Below are positions 34,869 through 43,245 of a stretch of 64,000 nucleotides of DNA, piece by piece (position 1 is the first letter of the stretch; every line of letters begins with the position of its first letter). Under the pieces are notes generated by a model, which was given only the letters and a program-made list of their open reading frames with translations, made no database searches and had not been told where the DNA came from. This DNA is from Chitinophaga niastensis (GTDB lineage Bacteria > Bacteroidota > Bacteroidia > Chitinophagales > Chitinophagaceae), in assembly GCF_003014755.1 (NCBI RefSeq), contig NZ_PYAW01000001.1, positions 1,116,001 to 1,180,000 on the forward strand. The letters are read 5' to 3'. Position numbers and translations under genes: made by a program.

Positions 34869-35402
34869 TTATGGTTGTTTAACTGCTTCTTCCTGGTACC
34901 AGGAGGCATACATGCCATAGTTTTTGGAAATCCGGTTAATCTCTCCCTTTATCAGGGTCATATCAATGTCTTTCACTTTTTTAGCAGGAACGCCGGCGTA
35001 GATGGTGCCCGGCTCCACATGCGTATCGCTGAGTACTACCGCTCCGGCAGCAATGATGCTGTTGCTGCTGATGTGTACATTGTCCATTACAATAGCCCCC
35101 ATACCAATGAGTACATCGTCATCTATAGTACAGCCATGCAAAATTGCATTGTGACCAATAGAGACATTATTGCCAACAATAGTTTTTGATTTCTGATATG
35201 TGCAATGGATCACAGCGCCATCCTGCACATTCACATTGTCGCCCAGGCGGATGCTGTTTACATCACCCCGAACCACAGCATTGAACCATACCGTACAACC
35301 TTTGCCCATCACTACATCCCCTACAATAGTAGCATTGGGGGCTATAAAGCAGTCGTCAGCAATTTGAGGAGTAATCCCTTTTAACGGAATAATGTGCGCC
35401 AT
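34869..35402 (-). CDS. Gamma carbonic anhydrase-like left-handed beta-helix protein
   Basis: A 177-residue hexapeptide-repeat protein of the gamma carbonic anhydrase family (PaaY/YrdA type). The zinc ligands His66, His84 and His89 are in place (GAVIHC; SIGHNAILHGC), with Arg and Asp of VVRGDVNSIRLGDNVNVQDG. The start MAHIIPLKGITPQIADDCFI and the C-terminal helix (YAGVPAKKVKDI) are typical. Carbonic anhydrase or CoA-thioester hydrolase activity is possible; family members differ. Divergent from the aminotransferase gene. Confidence 0.93.
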   Translation of the reverse strand: MAHIIPLKGITPQIADDCFIAPNATIVGDVVMGKGCTVWFNAVVRGDVNSIRLGDNVNVQDGAVIHCTYQKSKTIVGNNVSIGHNAILHGCTIDDDVLIGMGAIVMDNVHISSNSIIAAGAVVLSDTHVEPGTIYAGVPAKKVKDIDMTLIKGEINRISKNYGMYASWYQEEAVKQP

Positions 35403-35428
35403 AATAATTTGTTTTAGTGCTTGTATTA

Positions 35429-35436
35429 CAAATATA
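35429..35436 (-). promoter_or_regulatory. -7 promoter box of the carbonic-anhydrase-like gene
   Basis: TATATTTG on the minus strand, 26 bases before the start. The -33 is not clear. Confidence 0.4.
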
Positions 35437-35493
35437 ACAATTACTAATTAGTGGTTGTTTTCTAACTTCGCAAAGAATATAGCAGCAAGTGAT

Positions 35494-36675
35494 ATGAATA
35501 ACAGGCAACTTTTTTTGCAGCATGTAGCGCAAACCTCCGATGCACCTTTAGCCCTGGAGATTGTAAAAGCGGAAGGCATGTATATGTGGGATGTAAACGG
35601 CAAACGATATCTTGATCTGATAGCCGGCATCAGTGTTTGTAATGTAGGACATTGCCATCCTGCTGTGGTAAAGGCCATACAGGATCAGGCGCAGCAATAT
35701 ATGCACCTGCTGGTGTATGGTGAGTTTGTACAATCGCCACAGGTGACCTTTGCCAGCTTACTCACACAACATCTTCCTGAAAACCTGGATTGTGTATATT
35801 TCACCAATTCCGGCGCTGAAGCCGTGGAAGGAGCTATGAAGCTGGCCAAACGTTACACCGGCAGAATGGAGATTGCTGCTTTTAATCGCAGTTACCATGG
35901 TTCTACACAAGGAGCACTAAGTATTCTGGGAGATGAATACTGGCGCAATGCTTATCGCCCGTTGTTACCAGGCATTCTGCACCTGGAGTATAATAATTTT
36001 GATTCCTTAAATGCAATTACTGATAAAACCGCCGCAGTTATTGCCGAAAGTGTACAGGGAGAAGGTGGTGTAATCGTACCACAACGGGAATGGATATACG
36101 CTCTTCGTGAAAAGTGTACTGCTACCGGTACATTATTGATATTGGATGAAATCCAGTGTGGCCTGGGACGAAACGGTACATTATGGGCATTTGAACAACT
36201 GGGTATTACACCGGATATTTTATTGCTGGGTAAAGCATTGGGTGGCGGTATGCCTTTAGGTGCTTTTATTGCTTCCCATGACATCATGTGGACGCTCACC
36301 AACAATCCCGTACTGGGCCATATCACTACCTTTGGCGGCCACCCGGTGAATTGTGCTGCCGGCCTGGCAGGGTTTCAGGCATTGCTGGATGAACAGCTGG
36401 TGAAAGAGGTGAAAATAAAAGAGCAAATTTTTCTGCAACACCTGAAACATCCGGCTATCAAAGCAGTGCGTTCTCTTGGCCTCATGATCGCCGTAGAATT
36501 TGAGAGTTTTGCCGTGAATAAAAAAGCAATTGATTACTGCATTGATAAAGGCGTATTAACAGACTGGTTCCTGTTTGCTCCGGAATGTATGCGTATAGCG
36601 CCACCGCTGACTATTACCCCCGAAGAAATTAAATGGGCATGCAGCGTGATTTGTGAAGGGCTGGATAAATTGTAG
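35494..36675 (+). CDS. Class III aminotransferase, acetylornithine/ornithine aminotransferase type
   Basis: A 393-residue PLP enzyme. The cofactor lysine is Lys247 in LLGKALGGGMPLGAF; the PLP-ring Asp lies in LILDEIQCGLGRNG; the phosphate-binding stretch is FTNSGAEAVEGAMKLAKRYTG; GHITTFGGHPVNCAAG is also typical. Such enzymes move an amino group from an omega-amine (acetylornithine, ornithine, 4-aminobutyrate) to 2-oxoglutarate. Neighbours do not fix the substrate. The ATG at 35494 is preferred over a TTG at 35455 that would add 13 residues. A 16-bp perfect inverted repeat begins one base after the stop. Confidence 0.92.
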   Translation: MNNRQLFLQHVAQTSDAPLALEIVKAEGMYMWDVNGKRYLDLIAGISVCNVGHCHPAVVKAIQDQAQQYMHLLVYGEFVQSPQVTFASLLTQHLPENLDCVYFTNSGAEAVEGAMKLAKRYTGRMEIAAFNRSYHGSTQGALSILGDEYWRNAYRPLLPGILHLEYNNFDSLNAITDKTAAVIAESVQGEGGVIVPQREWIYALREKCTATGTLLILDEIQCGLGRNGTLWAFEQLGITPDILLLGKALGGGMPLGAFIASHDIMWTLTNNPVLGHITTFGGHPVNCAAGLAGFQALLDEQLVKEVKIKEQIFLQHLKHPAIKAVRSLGLMIAVEFESFAVNKKAIDYCIDKGVLTDWFLFAPECMRIAPPLTITPEEIKWACSVICEGLDKL

Positions 36676-36728
36676 TATTTAAAAGAGATGAAGTAGTAAT
36701 AATATTTCTGCATCATCTCTTTTAAATA
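36676..36728. terminator. Inverted repeat after the aminotransferase gene, probable bidirectional terminator
   Basis: TATTTAAAAGAGATGA (36676-36691) and TCATCTCTTTTAAATA (36713-36728) form a perfect 16-bp stem between convergent genes. The stem is AT-rich and lacks a long T-run, so efficiency is uncertain. Confidence 0.65.
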
Positions 36729-36782
36729 TTACCAACTTTATTTGTGGAGATGAATATTTTATGTGGGAATTTTATGTTGTTT

Positions 36783-37175
36783 TTACGAATTTAATCTGCT
36801 CATTTTTAGTGTTACCTGCTTGGCAAATAATTCAATGGCATCATGTTCCAGCCACGCTAAATAAAAATAATATTCTCCCAGGTCTGTTACTTCATGCAGA
36901 TTATTATTTCTCTCAAATCTTCCTCTGTAAAAAAGATCCAAAGTGCTGCTTTCAGCTGTTCTGGAGGGGTTTATGGTGAAGTTGGTAATCGTAACCTGGT
37001 AAAATTCCACGATGATTTTATAATCATCATTAACGAACCGCAACTCAAGTGTTTTTTGAGTGGCGTCATGCTGGATTTTAATACACTCGTAATCGTTATG
37101 AAGATCGTAAAGCGAACCATTAATCTCTCCGCTCATGATACATTCAAACAGCGCGGTATGCGTAACGTCTTTCAT
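36783..37175 (-). CDS. Protein of unknown function, 130 residues
   Basis: A soluble, beta-rich protein without signal peptide (MKDVTHTALFECIMSGEING; ELRFVNDDYKIIVEFYQVTI; DLGEYYFYLAWLEHDAIELF). No domain recognised; the alternating strands suggest a small beta-barrel or sandwich. It starts 8 bases after the stop of the large DUF5686 protein gene, so it is probably co-transcribed, but the products act in different compartments and I cannot connect them. Confidence 0.7.
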   Translation of the reverse strand: MKDVTHTALFECIMSGEINGSLYDLHNDYECIKIQHDATQKTLELRFVNDDYKIIVEFYQVTITNFTINPSRTAESSTLDLFYRGRFERNNNLHEVTDLGEYYFYLAWLEHDAIELFAKQVTLKMSRLNS

Positions 37176-37183
37176 AATGCAGG

Positions 37184-39691
37184 TTAAAACTGTAATTTAA
37201 AGCTACCGAATACGCCAAAACGTTTACTGGCCGGTTCATCTGGCAATGCTGTCGGAGCTACTCTCCAGACAAAATCGACACGCAGGAATTTGAAAATATT
37301 TTCGATGCCGGTACCTACTTCCAAATAAGGATTACCCTGTAATGTTTTGAAAGGATAACCATTGTTAAAGTTCAACTGTTTATTAGCTTCAGATAAAGAA
37401 CCAATGATACCTTTTGCGGTCCAGAACTGACGCCACTTCAGCTTTTTAATTAATGGAATGTAACCAAAGATACCGTTGCCAATAGTATGTTCTACGTTGA
37501 AACCTGCATATTGATCGCTGATAAACTCAAACCGGTTCATCATGTTAAATGCATATTTATTATAGTAGTAGCTTTCATTACCAGGATGTACTTCCAGGGA
37601 AGTATAAGGAAGGGTACCAAATATTTTTCCGCCGTATATGTTGTAATAGAAGGAACCGAATGGCGGCAGCTTAACGTAATCGGATACACTGAGCCCCATC
37701 CGCTGATATTGCTGGCCACTGTTAGCAACATTAGGAATGCCAACTGCATATTTTACTTCTACTATTGGATATTTACTGCCAAGACTGATACGATAATAAT
37801 CACCTTCCAGGAACTCTTCGTGGAAAGCGTAGCGTAATTTCAATTCCACCTCCGTATTGGTTAATGGATCATTACCATTAAGCTCTTTTGGGTAGAAGGC
37901 GGTAGTGGGTAATGGTGCATATGGCATTATCTGTTTATGCACCAGTGTTACCTGGTGAGAAAAACCGCTGTAGTATTCTTTGAAAAATTCAACGCGTTTT
38001 TCATCTACCATTAAAAATTTTTGTATAGTACCGCTTTTTCGTATGGCCAGGCTAAAAATATTATCCGTACCTACTTCATCATAATAATGGGTTCCATTAT
38101 CGAGATCTCTGGTATACGCACCATATAGAAACATGCGTGGATGCCTTTGCAGTAGCCATAAAGCAGACATCTTGCCTTTATAGACATGATCTTTAAAACC
38201 ATAAGCCAGGTAGCCGTACAAGTAAAGATCCTTATTGAATTTTTTTGTGGTTCCCATGTCCAGGCGTAAACGGAATCCTTCCAGCCTGTTTTGTGAAAAC
38301 AGGTAATAGTAAGGTCCCCATTCTATTTTTCCAAATGGTTTATAGCCGGTAGCCAGAAAGCGGATAGTATTGGAATAAGTCCGGAAGAGTGGCATCTTTT
38401 GCAAGGTGTCTACCATCTTGTAAATGCCTTCTTCATTTTTACTGAGGTCTTCCGGCCGGTTATCCATCCAGAAAGAATCTTTGCGAATGCGTGCGCTGTC
38501 GAGTACTACTATATTCTGTGGATATTGTTTACTACCGAAGATATTGGTAGCAGCGGTATCATTGGTTATTACATCATTATAGGTCGTAGTTTTCCGGCCA
38601 ATGAAATCGAGGGTTTTTCCCGGTCGCGGACTGGGTGCCCAGAAATCTGCAATGAATTTATCTTTATACAAAAACCAGCTACTATCCTTTAGTTGCCGGA
38701 ATTCCTGTACCATGCTTATTTTGCGAACAAAGTTGATATTAGCATCCTGCGGCACTGATAGTGTCATCTTTTGCACAGCATAAGTGGTATCATGTACCCA
38801 CAGATCACCGATAAAAGTATTTTCTCCTTTTCGTTTAGGCGTAAAGTTTAGTTTGATAAATCTTTGCCCGCTTACATATTGGGTATCAGCAATTTTATAA
38901 TCATAATAAAATGCACCATTATGATGAATCGGGCTGGCAAACTGTTTATCAAATACCGGGATAAAATTATCATACACGTTAATGTTCTGGTACATACCGC
39001 CCAGGAACTTGGTCACGCTTTCATTGTCTATGCCTGATGTACGTGCAGCCTTGATAATTTCTTTTGTTTTGCGCGGATTGGCCTGATAGTAGTAATCCGA
39101 CAAGGATTCCGTTAAGAAGATGGGTAGAAATGGTTTGTCTTCAGAGGTGCTGTCGATGTTATTAAGAATAAAGGCGAACGGTTTGGTGAATCGGTTTTTC
39201 CCCAACTTCTCTTTATTCAGATTTTTCATATCCAGCTCCAGTTTATTATAAACTTCGTATTTATAATTATCCAGGCGGTTATAATTGTTCTCCGGCTTAT
39301 GCTTTATAATTTGTTTGAGCAGTATCAACGCCCAGTTTACGCTGGCTTTTATTTCATAAGTTTTCAGGGAAACGTCTGAGCGGGTGACTTCAAAATTAAT
39401 TGTTTGCTCTTTTAATGTCTTGTTCACCGGCAGCTTAAGGATGTAATACCCCATTACCCTTACGAGTAGTGAATCGGAAGGGATAACATTTAATTCGAAC
39501 GAGTATTTCCCTTCTGCATTGCTAACCATACCTGTTTGGGTACGAACAAACTGAAGAGTGGCGAAGGGGATGATTTCCTGTGAGTGCGCGTCCCTTACCA
39601 CACCGCTAACCTTGTACTGCTGCGCCATCAAACCTGAACAACAAACGCTTACGCCGATGATTATTGCTAATATTCTTTTCCAGCCAACCAT
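37184..39691 (-). CDS. Outer-membrane protein with carboxypeptidase-regulatory-like domain and DUF5686 barrel
   Basis: An 835-residue protein with a signal peptide (to about residue 24, GLMAQ). A carboxypeptidase-regulatory-like beta-sandwich follows (about 26-110, YKVSGVVRDAHSQEIIPFAT; NAEGKYSFEL). The long remainder is of the DUF5686 type, with a helical segment (ALILLKQIIKHKPENNYNRL) and a C-terminal beta-barrel rich in Tyr and Gly that ends in SFKLQF, the aromatic C-terminus of outer-membrane proteins. Function of the family is unknown; it is widespread in Bacteroidota. The ATG at 39691 (MVGWKRILAIIIG) is preferred to a TTG at 39703. Confidence 0.9.
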   Translation of the reverse strand: MVGWKRILAIIIGVSVCCSGLMAQQYKVSGVVRDAHSQEIIPFATLQFVRTQTGMVSNAEGKYSFELNVIPSDSLLVRVMGYYILKLPVNKTLKEQTINFEVTRSDVSLKTYEIKASVNWALILLKQIIKHKPENNYNRLDNYKYEVYNKLELDMKNLNKEKLGKNRFTKPFAFILNNIDSTSEDKPFLPIFLTESLSDYYYQANPRKTKEIIKAARTSGIDNESVTKFLGGMYQNINVYDNFIPVFDKQFASPIHHNGAFYYDYKIADTQYVSGQRFIKLNFTPKRKGENTFIGDLWVHDTTYAVQKMTLSVPQDANINFVRKISMVQEFRQLKDSSWFLYKDKFIADFWAPSPRPGKTLDFIGRKTTTYNDVITNDTAATNIFGSKQYPQNIVVLDSARIRKDSFWMDNRPEDLSKNEEGIYKMVDTLQKMPLFRTYSNTIRFLATGYKPFGKIEWGPYYYLFSQNRLEGFRLRLDMGTTKKFNKDLYLYGYLAYGFKDHVYKGKMSALWLLQRHPRMFLYGAYTRDLDNGTHYYDEVGTDNIFSLAIRKSGTIQKFLMVDEKRVEFFKEYYSGFSHQVTLVHKQIMPYAPLPTTAFYPKELNGNDPLTNTEVELKLRYAFHEEFLEGDYYRISLGSKYPIVEVKYAVGIPNVANSGQQYQRMGLSVSDYVKLPPFGSFYYNIYGGKIFGTLPYTSLEVHPGNESYYYNKYAFNMMNRFEFISDQYAGFNVEHTIGNGIFGYIPLIKKLKWRQFWTAKGIIGSLSEANKQLNFNNGYPFKTLQGNPYLEVGTGIENIFKFLRVDFVWRVAPTALPDEPASKRFGVFGSFKLQF

Positions 39692-39775
39692 ATTTGACAA
39701 CAATATTATAGCATTTATAGCTAATCTGTATCGACGCTTTCCTCTAGGTAAGGTAGTTATAACAAAAAATTATAT

Positions 39776-39805
39776 TTTGGAATTTGAATATTTCTATTAG
39801 CTTTG
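39776..39805 (+). promoter_or_regulatory. Promoter of the membrane protein-regulator operon
   Basis: TTTG at 39776-39779 and TAGCTTTG at 39798-39805, 18 bases apart, fit TTTG / TAnnTTTG well. The predicted transcription start near 39812 falls inside the operator-like element, a layout that would let a bound protein block the polymerase. Confidence 0.65.
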
Positions 39806-39821
39806 TACTGCAAAGTACTTT
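39801..39821 (+). promoter_or_regulatory. Operator-like element CTTTG-N5-CAAAGTACTTT, copy 1
   Basis: CTTTG-TACTG-CAAAG is an inverted repeat, and AAAGTACTTT within it is a perfect 10-base palindrome. The same arrangement occurs at 40790-40810 before creD, with the 12-mer CAAAGTACTTTT identical. A winged-helix regulator gene lies between the two copies, so this is most likely its binding site. Confidence 0.6.
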
Positions 39822-39827
39822 TTTAGT

Positions 39828-40478
39828 ATGACAGACCAACAACATCTGCAAGCATTAAGCGACATTAAGCGAATCATGGAGCGTAGCAGCCGCTTCATAT
39901 CCCTGAGTGGATTAAGTGGCATATCCGCCGGCATCAGTGCCCTGGTAGGAGCAGCCATTGCCCGCAACTGGCTGGTAGATTATTATACCAGGTGGGAAAA
40001 AACGGGTGCTTATAATGACGCGGATTACGCCTCGCTGAAGGTTCATTTAATAGCATTAGGATTATGTGTGATGGTGGTGGCATTATGCGGCGGTACTTTT
40101 TTTACCTGGCGCAGGGCAAGGAAAAACAAGCTCTCTATCTGGGATGTTACAGCGCGTAAGGTGTTGTTTAATGTGGCGATTCCGCTGGCAGCAGGGGGCG
40201 CTTTTATTGCCGGTCTTTTATACAATCACCTGGAACCGTTAGTAGCCCCAACCTGTTTGGTATTTTATGGATTGGCGCTTATTAATGCCAGTAAGTATAC
40301 TTTGCCTGATGTGCGATATCTGGGTATTTGTGAAACTATTCTCGGAATAGTTAATCTTTTCTTTTTGCGTAAAGGCCTTTATTTTTGGGCCGTAGGTTTT
40401 GGCCTGCTGCACATCATTTACGGCGCATTAATGTGGTGGAAATATGAAAGAAAAGGAAGCTTTCAATCAATAGCATGA
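39828..40478 (+). CDS. Multi-pass membrane protein, unknown, coupled to a regulator
   Basis: A 216-residue protein with a short helical start (HLQALSDIKRIMERSSRFI) followed by about five to six hydrophobic helices (FISLSGLSGISAGISALVG; LIALGLCVMVVALCGGTFF; VAIPLAAGGAFIAGLLY; LGICETILGIVNLFFL; FWAVGFGLLHIIYGALMWW). No domain is recognised by name. The stop overlaps the start of the regulator gene (ATGA), so the two are translationally coupled. It could be a signal-receiving partner of the regulator or simply its main target. Confidence 0.82.
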   Translation: MTDQQHLQALSDIKRIMERSSRFISLSGLSGISAGISALVGAAIARNWLVDYYTRWEKTGAYNDADYASLKVHLIALGLCVMVVALCGGTFFTWRRARKNKLSIWDVTARKVLFNVAIPLAAGGAFIAGLLYNHLEPLVAPTCLVFYGLALINASKYTLPDVRYLGICETILGIVNLFFLRKGLYFWAVGFGLLHIIYGALMWWKYERKGSFQSIA

Positions 40479-40771
40479 ATCCGATAGGCAACTTAAATAA
40501 GATATTCGAAAGTCGTATACGCCTGGGCGTTATGAGTATATTGATGGTGAATGAAGAGGTTAATTTCAATGACCTTAAGCAAATGCTGGAAGTAACAGAC
40601 GGCAACCTGGCTTCCCACCTCAATACACTGGAAGAAAACGGCTATCTGAAAGTTCATAAAGGCTTTATTGGTCGTAAAACCAATACCACCTATGTTATTA
40701 CGGCCGCCGGTGAGAAGGCTTTCAAAGGCCATCTTGCCGCGCTGGAACACATGATAAGATTCACTAAATAA
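40475..40771 (+). CDS. Small winged-helix transcriptional regulator (MarR/ArsR-like)
   Basis: A 98-residue single-domain regulator. The helix-turn-helix is FNDLKQMLEVTDGNLASHLN with a following wing (GYLKVHKGFIGRKTNTTYVI) and a dimer helix (KAFKGHLAALEHMIRF). It matches the short winged-helix DNA-binding proteins common beside membrane-protein and creD genes in Bacteroidota. Autoregulation and control of creD are inferred from the twin operator-like elements at 39801 and 40790 that flank this operon. No sensor domain is present. Confidence 0.9.
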   Translation: MNPIGNLNKIFESRIRLGVMSILMVNEEVNFNDLKQMLEVTDGNLASHLNTLEENGYLKVHKGFIGRKTNTTYVITAAGEKAFKGHLAALEHMIRFTK

Positions 40772-40787
40772 ATTTTTTTTGTCTTTT

Positions 40788-40810
40788 TACTTTGAAATAC
40801 AAAGTACTTT
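40788..40810 (+). promoter_or_regulatory. Operator-like element, copy 2, before creD
   Basis: TACTTTG-AAATA-CAAAGTA is a perfect 7-base inverted repeat, extended by AAAGTACTTT. It lies in the 53-base gap between the regulator gene and creD. TTACTTTG (40787-40794) is one mismatch from a -7 box. Confidence 0.6.
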
Positions 40811-40824
40811 TAAAAACAATTACC

Positions 40825-42153
40825 ATGGAACCTTCAACTAATGAACCGCTATCTTTCTTAGACCGTTACGCCTACGCTATCAAGGCGATGATTATCCTGA
40901 TAATGATATTGGTACTCCTGATACCCACCACCATGATCCAAAGCATCATCTGGGAGCGCCGCGACAGGCAGCAGGAAGCTACCAAAGAAGTGAGCAGCAG
41001 GTGGGGAAATGAGCAAAATATTACCGGTCCCGTACTCGCCATTCCTTATAAACTGGCGGAAAGCGGTGGAACTTCTTACGCCTACCTCCTACCGGAAAAC
41101 CTTAAAATAAACGGCGAGCTACTTCCCGAAAAACTCAAAAGGGGTATTTTTAATGTTGCAGTGTACACCGCTAAGCTGCAACTGAGTGGTACTTTCACCA
41201 GAGACGCGCTCTCAAAACTCAATATCTCTTCTTCCGCCTTCGATTGGGAGCATGCGTCTTTACTCATTGGCATCAGCGATCTCCGTGGCATTGATAACCA
41301 GGTGCAAATGATGTGGAACGGCAAGCCGTATTTGTTTAACCCGGGCGTGGTCAACAGCGACCTGTTCAGCAGCGGCATTCAAACACCGGTAGCGCTCAAC
41401 CCCAGCGATACCGGTGCCCTGTCTGGCAATTTCACCGTAGACCTTGGCATAAAAGGTTCCGGCAGAATAAGTTTTTCTCCCGTTGGCAAAACTACTACGG
41501 TGGGCATTAATTCCAGCTGGACAAACCCCAGCTTTGATGAGGCTTTTCCACCAAAGACCCGTCGTGTGGATGATAAGGGATTTGCCGCTACCTGGCAGGT
41601 ACAGCACCTGAATCGTAATTATCCGCAAAGCTGGACGGGCAGTCAATTCAACATTCATTCAGCAGATTTCGGCATCAAACTATTTATGCCTGCCGAAAGC
41701 TACCAGCAGTCTATGCGTGCGGTGAAATACGCTATACTGATCATCGGATTAACTTTTTTTATATTTTATTTTATTGAACTGTCACAGCGCCGCGCCCTTC
41801 ATCCATTGCAGTATGCCCTTATAGGCTTAGCCCTTTGTATCTTCTACACCCTGCTGATATCTATTTCAGAACAAATTAACTTTATTATGGCCTACATTAT
41901 TGCCAGCGTACTTACCATCGGTCTGATTATTGCCTATACAGCCGCTGCATTTAAGAGCAGCCGTATTGCTGCAGCGATTGGTGCTACACTTGTACTGCTT
42001 TATGGATTTATTTATGTCATTATCAGTGCGGAAGATCAGGCGCTGCTGATGGGTAGCCTGGGACTATTTATCATCCTGGCCCTGATGATGTATTTCAGTA
42101 CCACCATTAAATGGGATAAATTGGGACAAAAAAATATCACTACAAACGAATAA
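40825..42153 (+). CDS. creD: CreD family inner-membrane protein
   Basis: A 442-residue membrane protein. One N-terminal helix (about 19-42, IKAMIILIMILVLLIPTTMI) is followed by a large periplasmic domain (about 45-305) with CreD-type motifs (IWERRDRQQEATKEVSSRWG; NITGPVLAIPY; FAATWQVQHLNRNYPQSW; SADFGIKLFMP). Four to five closing helices follow (VKYAILIIGLTFFIFYFIEL; LQYALIGLALCIFYTLLISI). CreD is linked in enterobacteria to beta-lactam and colicin tolerance and envelope integrity. Here it is not beside creBC but beside a winged-helix regulator, with a matching operator-like site. The ATG at 40825 is used; a TTG at 40792 lies in the operator. Confidence 0.94.
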   Translation: MEPSTNEPLSFLDRYAYAIKAMIILIMILVLLIPTTMIQSIIWERRDRQQEATKEVSSRWGNEQNITGPVLAIPYKLAESGGTSYAYLLPENLKINGELLPEKLKRGIFNVAVYTAKLQLSGTFTRDALSKLNISSSAFDWEHASLLIGISDLRGIDNQVQMMWNGKPYLFNPGVVNSDLFSSGIQTPVALNPSDTGALSGNFTVDLGIKGSGRISFSPVGKTTTVGINSSWTNPSFDEAFPPKTRRVDDKGFAATWQVQHLNRNYPQSWTGSQFNIHSADFGIKLFMPAESYQQSMRAVKYAILIIGLTFFIFYFIELSQRRALHPLQYALIGLALCIFYTLLISISEQINFIMAYIIASVLTIGLIIAYTAAAFKSSRIAAAIGATLVLLYGFIYVIISAEDQALLMGSLGLFIILALMMYFSTTIKWDKLGQKNITTNE

Positions 42154-42159
42154 ACGAAC

Positions 42160-42522
42160 ATGGGAAATTCTTATATCAGCAAACGGTTAGCCAGCTTCGG
42201 GTACGCATTCAGTGGCATTGCAGCATTTCTGCGCAGCGAACCACATGCACGCATACACGCAGTAGCCACAATAGCTGTAGTGGCAGCCGGTTGCTGGTAT
42301 AAGTTAGCAACACAGGAGTGGATCTGGATAGTAATGTCGATTGCCCTTGTATGGACTACGGAAATGTTTAATACAGTGATAGAAAAAATGATGGATCACT
42401 TATCGCCACAGCACCATCCTAAAGTAAAATTTATCAAGGATGTAGCTGCGGGCGCAGTACTGGTGGCGGCAATAGCAGCTGCTATTATCGGAGCCTTCAT
42501 ATTTATTCCCTATATCTTTTAA
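42160..42522 (+). CDS. Diacylglycerol/undecaprenol kinase family protein
   Basis: A 120-residue integral membrane kinase of the DgkA fold. The active-site stretch is TEMFNTVIEKMMDHLSPQHH, with KFIKDVAAGAVLVAAIAA downstream, and three membrane helices. Gram-positive-type members phosphorylate undecaprenol, E. coli DgkA acts on diacylglycerol; the sequence does not decide, but Bacteroidota members resemble the undecaprenol type. It starts 6 bases after creD and is co-transcribed, so the unit joins envelope integrity with lipid-carrier recycling. Confidence 0.92.
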   Translation: MGNSYISKRLASFGYAFSGIAAFLRSEPHARIHAVATIAVVAAGCWYKLATQEWIWIVMSIALVWTTEMFNTVIEKMMDHLSPQHHPKVKFIKDVAAGAVLVAAIAAAIIGAFIFIPYIF

Positions 42523-42568
42523 TCATCTGTTTAACCCCTTTACTATTTAATCTTATAAAAATAGCCGT

Positions 42569-43240
42569 ATGCAATTGAAGAGAACCGTCCGATTTTTACA
42601 ACACCGCATAAGCCGCTCCCGGCAGCAATATACGCTGTATGCTTCTGTGTTATTCAGTTTATCGCTGTTACTGTGCCGTATTATTCACACCGGTAGTTAC
42701 CTGCGTGCATCGTTGGTATGGAACCTGTTCCTGGCCTATGTTCCTTTTGCAATTACCCGTTGGATGGAAAAACATCCGCAGCAGATCCGGAACCGCTATA
42801 GCTGGTATAGTTACTTCATTTTATGGTTGCTGTTTATTCCTAACGCGCCTTATATTCTCACGGATCTGTTTCACCTCTTTGATGGTGGCGTACCGCTTTG
42901 GTTCGACCTGTTCGTAATTTTCTCTTTCGCCTGGAACGGCATGATGCTGGGATATATTTCTATTCGTAGTATGGAGAATATGTGGAGCCAGCGTCACTCA
43001 CGCTGGCCTGTATGGATGTTTACTTTCCCGGTAATGTTCCTGTGCGGTATGGGTGTTTATATTGGCAGATTCCTGCGTTATAATAGCTGGGATGTGATAA
43101 AGGACCCGCTTACGTTGTTGGGAGATATGAGAGATATTTTCTTTCATCCCTGGGAAAACCGCAGTGCCTGGGCTTTCACTATCTGTATGGGCGTTTTCCT
43201 CAGTTTGATGTATCCATTGGTGAAGAAACAAAATGCTTAA
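42569..43240 (+). CDS. DUF1361 membrane protein
   Basis: A 223-residue protein with about six membrane helices. The family motif is clear: LWLLFIPNAPYILTDLFHL, then WFDLFVIFSFAWNGMMLGYI and GVYIGRFLRYNSWDVIKDP. Function unknown. It lies 46 bases after the kinase gene and is probably the last gene of the creD unit. The stop is followed at once by long palindrome C. Confidence 0.9.
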   Translation: MQLKRTVRFLQHRISRSRQQYTLYASVLFSLSLLLCRIIHTGSYLRASLVWNLFLAYVPFAITRWMEKHPQQIRNRYSWYSYFILWLLFIPNAPYILTDLFHLFDGGVPLWFDLFVIFSFAWNGMMLGYISIRSMENMWSQRHSRWPVWMFTFPVMFLCGMGVYIGRFLRYNSWDVIKDPLTLLGDMRDIFFHPWENRSAWAFTICMGVFLSLMYPLVKKQNA

Positions 43241-43245
43241 GCGAA

